From Psychroserpens sp. Hel_I_66 (lineage in GTDB: Bacteria > Bacteroidota > Bacteroidia > Flavobacteriales > Flavobacteriaceae), in NCBI RefSeq assembly GCF_000799465.1, contig NZ_JUGU01000001.1, forward strand, positions 1,178,001-1,242,000: 64,000 nucleotides of DNA. Direction: 5' to 3'. The position numbers were made by a program, and so were the translations under genes. Each line of letters opens with the position of its first letter. Positions within the stretch are counted from its first letter, which is position 1. The notes under the pieces are model-generated. The model was given only the letters and a program-made list of their open reading frames with translations, was not told where the DNA came from and did not search any database. Shown here one piece after another: positions 7,744-17,006 of the stretch.

Positions 7744-8175
7744 TTATTTAAATGATTCTAATATTTTTATGTACTCTTTGGGAGATGATTTTTTATAACC
7801 GGTAGATCCCAAAACGTTTCCATTTTCATCTAAAACAACAACGTAAGGGAAATATCCGTTTTTATTGTAAGCCTCTGCCAATTTATCATTATGTGCTTGT
7901 TGATCAACAGATAATGCATTTTTTTTTCTCTTCGGAAAATCTGCTTTAAGCATAACAAAATGATTTTTGGAATATGTTTTAAACTCTTCAGTATCCCAAA
8001 TTTCTTTGTCTAATTTGATGCAAGGTGCGCACCAGTCTGATCCCTGAAAAACTAAAATTATATTTAGATCATCATTTTTGGCATTTTTTTTTGCCATTTC
8101 GAAATCTGTAAGCCAATTTTGAGAGAATCCTGTTACAGAAATTAATAAAAACAAAACAAGAAGTCCTTTTTTCAT
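7744..8175 (-). CDS. exported thioredoxin-fold protein
   Basis: The 143-residue product begins with a signal peptide (cleavage near GFSQ), followed by a thioredoxin fold with a WCAPC active site (Cys49, Cys52) and the conserved cis-proline region around GYFPYVVVLD. It is the first gene of the operon with apbE, DUF4266 and DUF3570. A likely job is to reduce or shuttle disulfides of the cysteine-bearing DUF4266 tail or another exported partner. That link is inferred from gene order only. Confidence 0.88.
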   Translation of the reverse strand: MKKGLLVLFLLISVTGFSQNWLTDFEMAKKNAKNDDLNIILVFQGSDWCAPCIKLDKEIWDTEEFKTYSKNHFVMLKADFPKRKKNALSVDQQAHNDKLAEAYNKNGYFPYVVVLDENGNVLGSTGYKKSSPKEYIKILESFK

Positions 8176-8286
8176 AATAAATCTATTTTCTATTCAAAGT
8201 AAACGCTAAATCGACTTAAAACTTACCTTTACTAAGTTAAAATACTATTAAATTAATAGTCATATCTTTTGTATTCTTCAGAAGTA

Positions 8287-10968
8287 TTAAAATAAAGTGA
8301 CTTGTCCTTTGTCATCAATATCCAAATCGTCATCATCCTCATTATTTGATGAAGTTGATTTGTTTTTATTCACTTCGGAAATTGAGCTTTTTTCAGTGTC
8401 CTCGGTTTCGCCTTCAACAGTCTCGTCAACTACTTCAATTTCTTCTGCTGGCACCTCTTCAGGCTCTTCATGAGGTAAAGGGTCTAATAAGCTCACTTGG
8501 TTTATTTTATCTTTAGTTAATTGGTTACCTAAAGCAGTAATCCCTTTAATTGCAATAAATTCTTCAAGATTTACCGTTTCGTTTTCCTTACGGTCTTTAC
8601 CACGCTCCTTTTTATATTCAATCTCTGCCATTGGCTTCCAATCTGTAGATACGATTTCCAGTTGGGAATCTGGATGTTCAGAAATGAATAATTCTTCTTT
8701 ACCTTCATTATCTATTAAGAAACGTTTCACATAATACATTTCCTTTTCTCCATTATAATAGATTACAGATATTGGTTTTTTAGGAATCCATTTTTCTAAA
8801 ACAATCATGTCATCATCAAAATGTGTCGTTAGCTCTGGTAAAATTGTTTTTACAACACCAGACTGTAAAATAATTAGCAATCGGTCTTCTCCTCTAAACT
8901 CTCCTATTAAATCACCTCTTTCATCAACATTAAGTCGTTGAACTGTATCGTCAAACCATATTTTACGAGGTTTTAAAGTAGAAACCCCTTTTTCCTTAAG
9001 TTCGATTTTTTTAACTGGATGTTTTGTGACTCGGTTTCCTTTTGATGTTCGTCCCTTAATCAAGACCTCAGCAAAATCCAAATCCCATTTTAATTTTTTA
9101 ATACTTCCAACTTGACGCAGATAAATTGTAATAACCTCTGCTTCTCCATTAGGATTCGCAGAAAAATACCATAGCTTAGAACCTTTGGTGCCATTGGTCA
9201 AATCGTATTCTTTATCCCTTGTCATTGATGTCACCGCAAAACGCTTAACATAAGTCGCTCCTTTAGAGCCATCACGATAAATCATATTATAAATTGTACG
9301 CTTGTCTTTCTTTTTAAAGACTGCAACATGAATAATATCCTTGCCAATAAAGGTTTTGCTATCTACTTTGGTCACCATCATTTTACCATCGTTGGTAAAT
9401 ACGATAATGTCATCAATGTCACTGCAATCACAAACATATTCATCTCTTTTAAGAGAGGTGCCAATAAAACCTTCGGCTCTGTTGACATAAAGTTTAGTGT
9501 TTCTAATAATCACTTTTGTTGCATCAACATCTTCAAAAGCTCTTAACTCTGTCTTGCGTTCTCTTCCTGCTCCATAATCTTTTTTGAGACGTTGAAAATA
9601 AGCAATCGCATATGCAATTAAGTTTGCCAAGTGATGTTTCACCTCAGCAATTTGATCTTCTAAAGCGTCAATTTTTTGTTGGGCCTTATCGATATCAAAT
9701 TTAGAAATACGTTTTATCCTAATTTCGGTAAGTCTTGTAATGTCATCAACTGTAATCTCACGTTTTAAGTGCTTGATGTGTGGTTGTAGACCTTTATCAA
9801 TTGCATTGATTACGCCATCCCAAGTTTCTTCTTCCTCAATATCTCGATAGATTCGTTTTTCAATAAAAATTCGCTCAAGAGATGCGAAATGCCATTGTTC
9901 TTCAAACTCGCCTAATTTAATTTCCAATTCACTTTTAAGTAGCTCAACTGTATGGTCTGTTGAGCGTCTCAACATTTCGGTTACGCCCACAAATAGGGGT
10001 TTATTATCTTCAATCACACATCCTAAAGGTGATATTGAAGACTCACAATTTGTGAATGCATAGAGTGCATCAATGGTTTTGTCTGGAGAAATTCCGCCAG
10101 GTAAATGCACTAATATTTCTACATCTGCAGCAGTGTTATCTTCAATTTTTTTAATCTTAATTTTCCCTTTATCGTTCGCTTTTAGGATAGAATCAATTAA
10201 TGAAGAGGTATTTGTTCCGAAGGGAATTTCAGTAATAACTAGCGTGTTTTTATCTAATTGTGAGATCTTGGCGCGAACTCTTACTTTTCCACCTCTTAAT
10301 CCGTCATTATAATTAGAGATATCTGCAATACCTGCTGTCGGGAAATCGGGGTAAATGGTAAAACGTTTTCCGTTGAGATGCTTTACAGAGGCATCTATAA
10401 GCTCTATAAAATTATGAGGTAGTATTTTAGTTGACAAACCTACAGCAATTCCTTCTCCTCCTTGCGCCAAAAGCAAAGGAAACATCACAGGAAGATTTAC
10501 TGGTTCTTTACGCCTGCCATCATAACTTGCTTGCCACTCTGTAATTTTGGGATTATACACCACATCCAAACCAAATTTAGAAATACGAGCCTCGATATAT
10601 CTCGATGCTGCTGCGCTATCTCCCGTTAGAATATTTCCCCAGTTACCTTGTGTGTCAATCAACAAATCTTTTTGGCCAATTTGTACCATGGCATCTGCAA
10701 TACTTGCATCTCCATGCGGATGATACTGCATCGTATGACCAACAATGTTCGCCACTTTATTGTAACGACCATCGTCTAGATCTTTCATAGAATGCATGAT
10801 ACGTCGTTGTACGGGTTTAAAACCGTCTTCTATAGCTGGCACTGCACGTTCTAAAATCACATAAGAAGCGTAATCAAGAAACCAATCTTTATACATACCA
10901 GTAACTCTGGTAATGCTTTCTTGCGGTTCGTCTTGATTTTCTATAAAATCCGTTTTGTCTTCACTCAT
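8287..10968 (-). CDS. parC: DNA topoisomerase IV subunit A
   Basis: The 893-residue type IIA topoisomerase A subunit cuts and rejoins DNA during decatenation. The winged-helix/tower breakage domain spans about 25-480, with the active-site Tyr124 in ASRYIEAR. A beta-propeller-like C-terminal domain follows, with repeats near 500-770 but no full GyrA box that I can see. The last 80 residues are acidic and low-complexity. At the position of E. coli ParC Ser80 the sequence reads GDAS with Ala88; the Glu84 position is Asp92. The gene is downstream of parE, separated by a small membrane-protein gene that nearly abuts both. Confidence 0.95.
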   Translation of the reverse strand: MSEDKTDFIENQDEPQESITRVTGMYKDWFLDYASYVILERAVPAIEDGFKPVQRRIMHSMKDLDDGRYNKVANIVGHTMQYHPHGDASIADAMVQIGQKDLLIDTQGNWGNILTGDSAAASRYIEARISKFGLDVVYNPKITEWQASYDGRRKEPVNLPVMFPLLLAQGGEGIAVGLSTKILPHNFIELIDASVKHLNGKRFTIYPDFPTAGIADISNYNDGLRGGKVRVRAKISQLDKNTLVITEIPFGTNTSSLIDSILKANDKGKIKIKKIEDNTAADVEILVHLPGGISPDKTIDALYAFTNCESSISPLGCVIEDNKPLFVGVTEMLRRSTDHTVELLKSELEIKLGEFEEQWHFASLERIFIEKRIYRDIEEEETWDGVINAIDKGLQPHIKHLKREITVDDITRLTEIRIKRISKFDIDKAQQKIDALEDQIAEVKHHLANLIAYAIAYFQRLKKDYGAGRERKTELRAFEDVDATKVIIRNTKLYVNRAEGFIGTSLKRDEYVCDCSDIDDIIVFTNDGKMMVTKVDSKTFIGKDIIHVAVFKKKDKRTIYNMIYRDGSKGATYVKRFAVTSMTRDKEYDLTNGTKGSKLWYFSANPNGEAEVITIYLRQVGSIKKLKWDLDFAEVLIKGRTSKGNRVTKHPVKKIELKEKGVSTLKPRKIWFDDTVQRLNVDERGDLIGEFRGEDRLLIILQSGVVKTILPELTTHFDDDMIVLEKWIPKKPISVIYYNGEKEMYYVKRFLIDNEGKEELFISEHPDSQLEIVSTDWKPMAEIEYKKERGKDRKENETVNLEEFIAIKGITALGNQLTKDKINQVSLLDPLPHEEPEEVPAEEIEVVDETVEGETEDTEKSSISEVNKNKSTSSNNEDDDDLDIDDKGQVTLF

Positions 10969-10972
10969 TAAT

Positions 10973-11452
10973 CTATTCTGATTTTCTATTCATTTTAATC
11001 ATTTTATTCAATGATTGTTTAATATACCGTCTCTTTTTTTTTGTTACCAATGTCACATTAAAGGTATGCTTTTTGGTCTTTCCCTTTCTATCTTTTATAT
11101 AGAAGGTTAATGTTTTATAAAAAAAGTAGTTCTTAAATTTATAGGCAGAGAAATTCTTTTTATCAAATTCTAAAATGTTTTCCCTGTAATTTATCTTGTC
11201 TGAAAGTAATAAACCTTTGTTTCTAACAACGACTTTAACTCCGTCACTATCATATTCAAAATATTTAGAAATATAGTGAACAATAAAAAATAAGGCAGCA
11301 AAAGTTATTATTATGGCAATTGATATCAATAAAAGATTTGAATTCTCATTAGTAAACGTTTTGAAAACAGCTAAAAATGATACTGCAGAAACAATCAAAA
11401 TGAAATAAATTGATACGATCGTATTTTTAACTTTTGAATTATCGATTCTCAT
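10973..11452 (-). CDS. small membrane protein between parE and parC
   Basis: The 159-residue product has two N-terminal membrane helices (about 11-30 and 38-60), then a basic strand-rich cytoplasmic domain. It looks like a bacterial PH-type or DUF-type domain, but I cannot assign it firmly. Its ATG overlaps the parE stop by one base, and its stop lies four bases before the parC start, so all three are cotranscribed. Its function, and any link to topoisomerase IV, are unknown. Confidence 0.8.
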   Translation of the reverse strand: MRIDNSKVKNTIVSIYFILIVSAVSFLAVFKTFTNENSNLLLISIAIIITFAALFFIVHYISKYFEYDSDGVKVVVRNKGLLLSDKINYRENILEFDKKNFSAYKFKNYFFYKTLTFYIKDRKGKTKKHTFNVTLVTKKKRRYIKQSLNKMIKMNRKSE

Positions 11453-13305
11453 TATTCCTCAATGATATCTAATTCAACTTTTAAATTATCAATAATAAAT
11501 TCCTGACGTGTTGGTGTGTTTTTTCCCATATAGAAAGACAACAACTCCTCTATAGACATATCTTTATCCAACATTACTGGATCTAATCTAATATCTTCAC
11601 CAATAAAATGAACAAACTCATCTGGAGAAATTTCTCCTAGACCTTTAAATCGTGTAATTTCTGGTTTAGGTTTTAATTTCTCAATGGCGTCCCTTCTTTC
11701 TTCTTCGGAATAACAATAGATCGTCTCCTTTTTATTACGCACCCTAAACAATGGGGTTTGTAAAATATACAAATGACCTTCTTTAATCACTTCTGGAAAA
11801 AACTGAAGAAAAAATGTAATCAACAATAACCTAATGTGCATCCCATCAACATCTGCATCTGTGGCTATAACGACATTGTTGTAGCGCAAATCTTCCATTG
11901 AATCTTCAATGTTCAATGCTGCTTGAAGCAAATTAAATTCTTCATTTTCATAGACTATTTTTTTGCTCAAACCATAGCAATTTAAAGGTTTTCCCTTTAA
12001 ACTGAAAACCGCCTGGGTGTTGACATCCCTAGATTTTGTAATACTACCAGATGCGGAATCTCCCTCTGTTATAAACAATGTAGTCTCAAGATTACGTTCG
12101 TTTTTTGTATCACCAAAATGAACTCTGCAATCTCTTAATTTTTTATTGTGAAGACTGGCTTTTTTAGCCCTGTCCTTTGCCAATTTTCTAATTCCTGAAA
12201 GTTCTTTACGCTCGCGTTCTGCCTGCAGGATCTTACGCTGGATTTTTTCCGCAGCAATAGGATTCTTATGTAAATAATTATCGAGATAGCGCTTTAAAAA
12301 ATCATTGATATACGTTCGTACGGTAGGCAATTCACCTCCCATATCTGTAGAACCAAGTTTTGTTTTCGTCTGACTTTCAAAAACGGGCTCCATGACCTTT
12401 ATCGAAATCGCAGATACGACAGATTTCCTAATATCAGACGCTTCGTAGTTTTTTCCGTAGAAATCACGAATGGTTTTGACCAATGCTTCTCTATAGGCTG
12501 CTAGATGTGTTCCTCCTTGGGTTGTGTTCTGACCGTTTACAAAACTGTGATATTCTTCGCTATATTGTGTTTTACTGTGTGTTAACGCTACTTCAATGTC
12601 TTCTCCTTTGAGATGGATGATGTCGTAAAGGCGATCGCTTTCATTAATATTATCTGATAATAAATCTTTAAGTCCATTTTCACTAAAATATTTCTCACCG
12701 TTAAAAACAATGGTTAATCCGGGATTTAAATACACATAGTTTTTGAGCATTTTGGAGACATACTCGTTTCGGTACTTGTAATTTTTAAAAATGGCTTCGT
12801 CTGGTATGAAAGAGACTTTTGTTCCTTTTCTTCGGGATGTATCGTCGAGCAATTCTTCGTGGGTAAGGTTTCCTTGCTCAAATTCCGCAGAAGCCGATTT
12901 ACCATCTCTTGTAGATTCTACTCTAAAATAATTGGATAATGCATTTACCGCTTTGGTACCAACACCATTTAAACCTACCGATTTTTTAAACGCTCGAGAA
13001 TCGTACTTTCCACCCGTGTTCATCTTAGAAACGACATCTACCACTTTCCCTAACGGGATACCACGACCATAATCTCTTACAATCACTTTATTGCCTTGAA
13101 TGGAAATCTCTATCGTTTTCCCTGCTCCCATGACGTATTCGTCAATAGAATTGTCAAGTACTTCTTTAACAAGAATATAAATCCCGTCATCTGGAGATGA
13201 GCCATCACCCAATTTACCAATATACATACCTGGACGCATACGAATGTGTTCTTTCCAATCGAGCGAGCGTATGTTTTCTTCGGTATATTTGGTTTCTTGA
13301 GACAT
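11452..13305 (-). CDS. parE: DNA topoisomerase IV subunit B
   Basis: The 617-residue ATPase subunit of topoisomerase IV shows GHKL ATPase motifs (EVLDNSIDE near residue 50, RDYGRGIP near 75, [14 protein letters not shown] near 110), the transducer domain, and the TOPRIM metal-binding motifs EGDSASG (about 416) and [10 protein letters not shown] (about 490). The length fits ParE rather than the longer GyrB forms. The start ATG at 13303-13305 gives the expected N-terminus before the RPGMYIG motif. It is the first gene of the parE-membrane protein-parC operon. Confidence 0.96.
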   Translation of the reverse strand: MSQETKYTEENIRSLDWKEHIRMRPGMYIGKLGDGSSPDDGIYILVKEVLDNSIDEYVMGAGKTIEISIQGNKVIVRDYGRGIPLGKVVDVVSKMNTGGKYDSRAFKKSVGLNGVGTKAVNALSNYFRVESTRDGKSASAEFEQGNLTHEELLDDTSRRKGTKVSFIPDEAIFKNYKYRNEYVSKMLKNYVYLNPGLTIVFNGEKYFSENGLKDLLSDNINESDRLYDIIHLKGEDIEVALTHSKTQYSEEYHSFVNGQNTTQGGTHLAAYREALVKTIRDFYGKNYEASDIRKSVVSAISIKVMEPVFESQTKTKLGSTDMGGELPTVRTYINDFLKRYLDNYLHKNPIAAEKIQRKILQAERERKELSGIRKLAKDRAKKASLHNKKLRDCRVHFGDTKNERNLETTLFITEGDSASGSITKSRDVNTQAVFSLKGKPLNCYGLSKKIVYENEEFNLLQAALNIEDSMEDLRYNNVVIATDADVDGMHIRLLLITFFLQFFPEVIKEGHLYILQTPLFRVRNKKETIYCYSEEERRDAIEKLKPKPEITRFKGLGEISPDEFVHFIGEDIRLDPVMLDKDMSIEELLSFYMGKNTPTRQEFIIDNLKVELDIIEE

Positions 13306-13485
13306 AAATAAGTGAATAATTTAGATAGTACGCTAATATAACATAAGGTATCAAAAAATGAAATAGGGTTTGTATAAAGTAATTAACAATAAATGCCCAA
13401 TATTGTTGATTACCTAACCTTTTAAAATGTTTCAATTGAGTTAACTTATTCTTTAAAAAGATTAATCATTAATACAATCTGTACA

Positions 13486-13493
13486 TATTTTTG
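13486..13493 (+). promoter_or_regulatory. -7 promoter box TATTTTTG for the PAP2 gene
   Basis: TATTTTTG matches TAnnTTTG and ends 11 bases before the ATG at 13505, predicting a very short leader. Confidence 0.55.
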
Positions 13494-13504
13494 CGAAAAA
13501 AGTT

Positions 13505-14230
13505 ATGCAAAGAATACTTGTTATAATCTTAATCTTATTATCATTAAATATTAATGCGCAACAAAGTACCTCTCCTTATGAATGGGATTGGACGCGTGAT
13601 GGTATTTGGACAGGTGCTGCTTTAGCAGGTAGTGCTGGTGGTTTTTTGATTATTCAAAATAAAGAACCGTTTACCGAACTTGAACTTGAAAATTTTAGAA
13701 ATAATATTGATGATATAAACGGTATTGACCGTTGGGCTGCAGGAAACTTCTCAGAAGATGCCAGTAAAATAAGTGATATCCCTTTTGCAATATCCTTTGC
13801 TGCACCTTTTGCACTTTTGCTGGATGGTAAGGCTAATGATCACGCAGGACAATTATTTGGTATTTATATAGAGAGTCTTGCAACAACGTCAACACTATTT
13901 ACAATTTCCGCAGGATTGACCAATAGAGCCAGACCTTATGCATATAGCGAAGAGGCACCACTTAATAGACGCTTAAGCACATCTGCAACACGATCATTTT
14001 ACTCAGGTCATGTTGCTGCGACTTCAACAGCTACGTTTTTTGCAGCGAAAGTGTTTCAGGATTTTAACCCAGACTCCAGAGCCATTCCTTACGTTTGGGC
14101 TGGTGCAGCTTTACTACCTGCAGCTGTGGGATATTATAGAATAGAAGCTGGTCAACATTTTTTGACCGATGTACTTTTAGGGTATACTTTAGGGGGCATT
14201 GGCTGGTTATTATATCCCAGAATTGCATAA
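13505..14230 (+). CDS. PAP2-family phosphatase, 3' end frameshifted
   Basis: The 241-residue product has a signal peptide (cleavage near NINAQ) and the PAP2 acid-phosphatase signature in order: TNRARPY (motif 1), YSGHVAAT (SGH, motif 2) and RIEAGQHFLTD (R-x5-H-x3-D, motif 3). Such enzymes dephosphorylate lipid or sugar phosphates in the envelope. The last nine residues look wrong. Removing one G from the G5 run at 14192-14196 restores the family-like LGALAGYYIPELHKKK ending and opens the frame to 14330 (274 residues, ending in YTF). All catalytic motifs precede the shift. Confidence 0.85.
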   Translation: MQRILVIILILLSLNINAQQSTSPYEWDWTRDGIWTGAALAGSAGGFLIIQNKEPFTELELENFRNNIDDINGIDRWAAGNFSEDASKISDIPFAISFAAPFALLLDGKANDHAGQLFGIYIESLATTSTLFTISAGLTNRARPYAYSEEAPLNRRLSTSATRSFYSGHVAATSTATFFAAKVFQDFNPDSRAIPYVWAGAALLPAAVGYYRIEAGQHFLTDVLLGYTLGGIGWLLYPRIA

Positions 14231-14330
14231 AAAGAAATCTGGAGACACTCAAATTGGCTTTTCTACAACGTCAGGATTTACACCAATTGGTGAACGTTAT
14301 GACGGATTTAGTTTACGATATACGTTTTAA
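14192..14330 (+). other. frameshift point (G5) and displaced 3' coding segment of the PAP2 gene
   Basis: Dropping one base of GGGGG (14192-14196) continues the PAP2 protein for a further 44 codons to TAA at 14328-14330. The segment encodes GDTQIGFSTTSGF and a typical outer-membrane-like GFSLRYTF ending. It is intact, and one octamer CTTCGGAA follows at 14333. The event may be a sequencing error, a recent mutation or a slippery variable tract. Confidence 0.8.
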
Positions 14331-14342
14331 TACTTCGGAAAC

Positions 14343-14798
14343 TTAAATAGCTTCGGCCTCTTGCTTAAGTATTGCATTTCTTTCATTAAGTAAATTTGTC
14401 ATGTAACGTTTTAAGAACAATTGATTGGCTACTTTTCCGAAGATACCAAAAGGTGATTTAAAGTCGAAAATATCAATCATAAGCGTTTTTTCTTTTTCTT
14501 CGGAAATAAAAATATGCTCATGTCTAAAGCTTTTTAACGCTCCTTTCACCTGTTCGTCAACAAAGCGGTTAGGGTTCTCAAATTCTGTAATTTTTGAAGT
14601 CAGTTGCTGTTTTACACCAAAGTGAGTCGCTTCCCAAGTTACCCACTCTCCAATATTGATCAATCCCGAGGTTTTTCCTGCGACTGCCTTTTCATTGGAA
14701 TCGGTCATGGATAGTTTATGGAAATCTATATTGCGGGCTAAGTCAAAACACGTTTGGATATCTGCATTGATTTGGGTTTTGATCTGTAGTGTTGGCAT
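14343..14798 (-). CDS. SRPBCC-family protein
   Basis: From the ATG at 14796-14798 the product is 151 residues. It has the START/SRPBCC (polyketide cyclase-like) pattern: an N-terminal strand and helix (QIKTQINADIQTCFDLARN), the GEWVTWEATHFGVKQQLTSKI strands and a long C-terminal helix. Related proteins bind hydrophobic ligands; many flavobacterial members have no known substrate. A TTG twelve codons upstream is in frame but gives an atypical N-terminus. Confidence 0.82.
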   Translation of the reverse strand: MPTLQIKTQINADIQTCFDLARNIDFHKLSMTDSNEKAVAGKTSGLINIGEWVTWEATHFGVKQQLTSKITEFENPNRFVDEQVKGALKSFRHEHIFISEEKEKTLMIDIFDFKSPFGIFGKVANQLFLKRYMTNLLNERNAILKQEAEAI

Positions 14799-14843
14799 GG
14801 CTAATTTGAGGATAATCAATAAAATTCTAGCCAATTAAACCAG

Positions 14844-15008
14844 TTAATCCCGAGCTTTTCCTGCAAGAAATGCAAAATAAAGTAAGGGTGCAATTACGAT
14901 TACTCCAGCAATAATCAAAGCTGTGATAAGTACAAATTTAAATACGTAGAATAAAACAACAAATGCTACAATTGCAATAACTATAAAAAGTATCAATTTT
15001 TTTCCCAT
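14844..15008 (-). CDS. 54-residue two-helix membrane protein
   Basis: An ATG at 15006-15008 opens a 54-codon frame starting MGKKLILF and ending AGKARD. Almost the whole protein is hydrophobic, with two probable membrane helices (about 4-23 and 25-49) and positive ends. The composition is clearly protein-like. The function is unknown. It lies upstream of the SRPBCC gene with a 45-base gap and could be its operon partner. Confidence 0.7.
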   Translation of the reverse strand: MGKKLILFIVIAIVAFVVLFYVFKFVLITALIIAGVIVIAPLLYFAFLAGKARD

Positions 15009-15151
15009 GGTAATACTGTGATTTATAATTAAAGTTAGTTTTTTTATTTGAGATTTTAATCAAAAATCAGCAAAATAAATTCTGTAAAATCTATTGCTAA
15101 AAAAGTTTCGATCACAATTTTTATCTTAATATAACCGAAGATCATTACCTT

Positions 15152-16246
15152 TTACACATTAAATAAGAAATGCATCACATCGCCATCTTTTACGATATAA
15201 TTCTTTCCTTCAACACGCATTTTACCAGCTTCCTTGACTTTGGATTCACTACCAAAATTTACATAATCATCATAAGCAATTACTTCTGCTCTAATAAACC
15301 CTTTTTCAAAATCGGTATGAATTACGCCAGCTGCCTGAGGTCCTGTTGCTCCAACATTAACCGTCCAAGCACGAACTTCTTTAACACCTGCAGTGAAATA
15401 CGTTTGTTGATTTAATAATTTATAAGCAGAACGAATCAATTTTGCAGATCCTGGTTCATCCAAACCAATATCCTGAAGAAACATTTGGCGTTCTTCGTAA
15501 TCATCCAGTTCTGTAATATCTGCTTCTGTACCTACTGCTAAAACAAGTACTTCTGCATTTTCATCTTTTACATTTTCTTTTACTTGATCTACATACTTGT
15601 TACCAGAAACTGCACTATCCTCATCTACGTTGCAAACATACATTACCGGTTTTGCTGTAATCAATTGTGCTGGTCTTACAAATTCCTCTTGTTCCTCTTC
15701 ACTAAATTCTAAGGCTCTAACAGATTTTCCAGCTTCCAGTCCTGACTTGAGTTTTAATAAAACCGCTTCTTCTTTTTGAGCGTCCTTATTTCCCGTTTTT
15801 GCCGCGCGCTTGACTTTATCCAGTTTCTTTTCTACTGTTTCAAGGTCTTTAAGCTGTAATTCCATATCGATGGTTTCCTTATCTCTAATAGGGTTTACGC
15901 TACCGTCAACATGCACGATATTATCATTGTCAAAACAACGCAATACATGAAGTATTGCATCTGTCTCCCGAATATTACCTAAAAATTGATTTCCTAAACC
16001 TTCTCCTTTACTCGCTCCTTTTACCAACCCAGCAATATCCACAATCTCTACAGTTGCAGGTATCACACGCTCTGGGTTTACCAAAGATTCTAGTTTTTGA
16101 AGTCTTGGATCTGGCACATTAACCACACCAATGTTAGGCTCAATTGTACAAAACGGAAAGTTTGCACTCTGCGCTTTTGCGTTAGACAGACAATTAAATA
16201 AGGTTGATTTTCCTACGTTTGGTAATCCTACAATTCCAGCTTTCAT
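15152..16246 (-). CDS. ychF: redox-regulated ATPase/GTPase YchF (OLA1 family)
   Basis: The 364-residue product is a universal Obg-like nucleotide hydrolase that binds ribosomes and prefers ATP. The P-loop GLPNVGKS is at residues 7-14 and the G3 region [10 protein letters not shown] near 70. The G4 motif is the YchF-type NVDE (near 215) instead of NKxD, which explains ATP preference in the family. The C-terminal TGS domain ends with [13 protein letters not shown]. It is monocistronic, with a -7 box TACATTTG upstream. Confidence 0.96.
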   Translation of the reverse strand: MKAGIVGLPNVGKSTLFNCLSNAKAQSANFPFCTIEPNIGVVNVPDPRLQKLESLVNPERVIPATVEIVDIAGLVKGASKGEGLGNQFLGNIRETDAILHVLRCFDNDNIVHVDGSVNPIRDKETIDMELQLKDLETVEKKLDKVKRAAKTGNKDAQKEEAVLLKLKSGLEAGKSVRALEFSEEEQEEFVRPAQLITAKPVMYVCNVDEDSAVSGNKYVDQVKENVKDENAEVLVLAVGTEADITELDDYEERQMFLQDIGLDEPGSAKLIRSAYKLLNQQTYFTAGVKEVRAWTVNVGATGPQAAGVIHTDFEKGFIRAEVIAYDDYVNFGSESKVKEAGKMRVEGKNYIVKDGDVMHFLFNV

Positions 16247-16301
16247 CGAGTAATTTTATTTTGATAGTTCCGAAGTGACGGAAACCTCTTTTTTGCGAGT
16301 G

Positions 16302-16309
16302 CAAATGTA
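16302..16309 (-). promoter_or_regulatory. -7 promoter box TACATTTG for ychF
   Basis: On the minus strand TACATTTG matches TAnnTTTG and lies 56 bases before the ychF ATG. One CTTCGGAA octamer (16268-16275) falls within the predicted leader. Confidence 0.55.
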
Positions 16310-16349
16310 GTTAATTAGTTCAATAGATTAAACAGTTCTTAACAAAAAA

Positions 16350-16376
16350 AATCCCGAGCTAAAGCTCAGGATTTTT
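16350..16376 (-). terminator. terminator of the PepSY-like gene
   Basis: AATCCCGAGCT and AGCTCAGGATT pair as an 11-bp stem with one mismatch. T-rich tracts flank it on both strands. It begins about 20 bases after the stop codon of the gene at 16396-16830. Confidence 0.8.
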
Positions 16377-16395
16377 AAAATATATGTGCTAATTA

Positions 16396-16830
16396 TTATT
16401 TGTTTATGATCTCGCCAGATGCCTTAAATTCAACATCCATATTTTTTCCTTTTTGTTTGAACTCCACATCATAGAACAATCCTTTTGAGTGATGCTCCAC
16501 TTTCTCCACTTCGGTAATGTCCTCACTTCCATAATCTTCTTTTATACGATCTCTAATCACTTTTGGCAAATCCTTTACATCGATACTGGTTTCTGTCTCT
16601 ATCCATTTCCCATCTTCGGAAAAGTCTGCTCTATATTTAATTCCGTCGATCTTAAAATTAGATTCGTAATTACCATGATCGTCCTTATGCCAATCAGGAT
16701 CATCCTCACCAGGATACATGTTTTGAAAAGTAGCCTTTACAGCATCTGGAGCTTGGGCCTTTGCTTTTTTTCCGCAGCTAAAGAAAATTACAGATATAAT
16801 TATTAAGTAACTTATTTTAAATGATTTCAT
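16396..16830 (-). CDS. PepSY-like (DUF2874-type) lipoprotein
   Basis: The 144-residue product has a signal sequence with the lipobox-like FFSC (Cys19 or nearby). It then carries two similar halves containing VKATFQNMYPG and VIRDRIKEDYG, each followed by strands ending in FKIDG or FKASG. That is the pattern of PepSY-like/DUF2874 putative inhibitory or binding domains common in Bacteroidota. The target is unknown. It has its own terminator and is probably a single-gene unit. Confidence 0.78.
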   Translation of the reverse strand: MKSFKISYLIIISVIFFSCGKKAKAQAPDAVKATFQNMYPGEDDPDWHKDDHGNYESNFKIDGIKYRADFSEDGKWIETETSIDVKDLPKVIRDRIKEDYGSEDITEVEKVEHHSKGLFYDVEFKQKGKNMDVEFKASGEIINK

Positions 16831-17006
16831 ATTATCTTTTTTAATTTACCGCAATTTAGACTACGTGTACCTTAAACTTTATCTTAATAAATAAAAAATA
16901 TAGCGTAATTCATATCTCAGCTATTTTGAAAAGGCTAGTTTTTAATGCTTTTGAGATAATAATCATTATATGAAAACCCTATTTTGAGGACTAAAATTTT
17001 ACATTA

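Noticed and set aside
13214..13435. Leftward open frame over the parE start
   Set aside because: It overlaps the certain start of parE in another frame, has no recognisable protein features and is probably a shadow.
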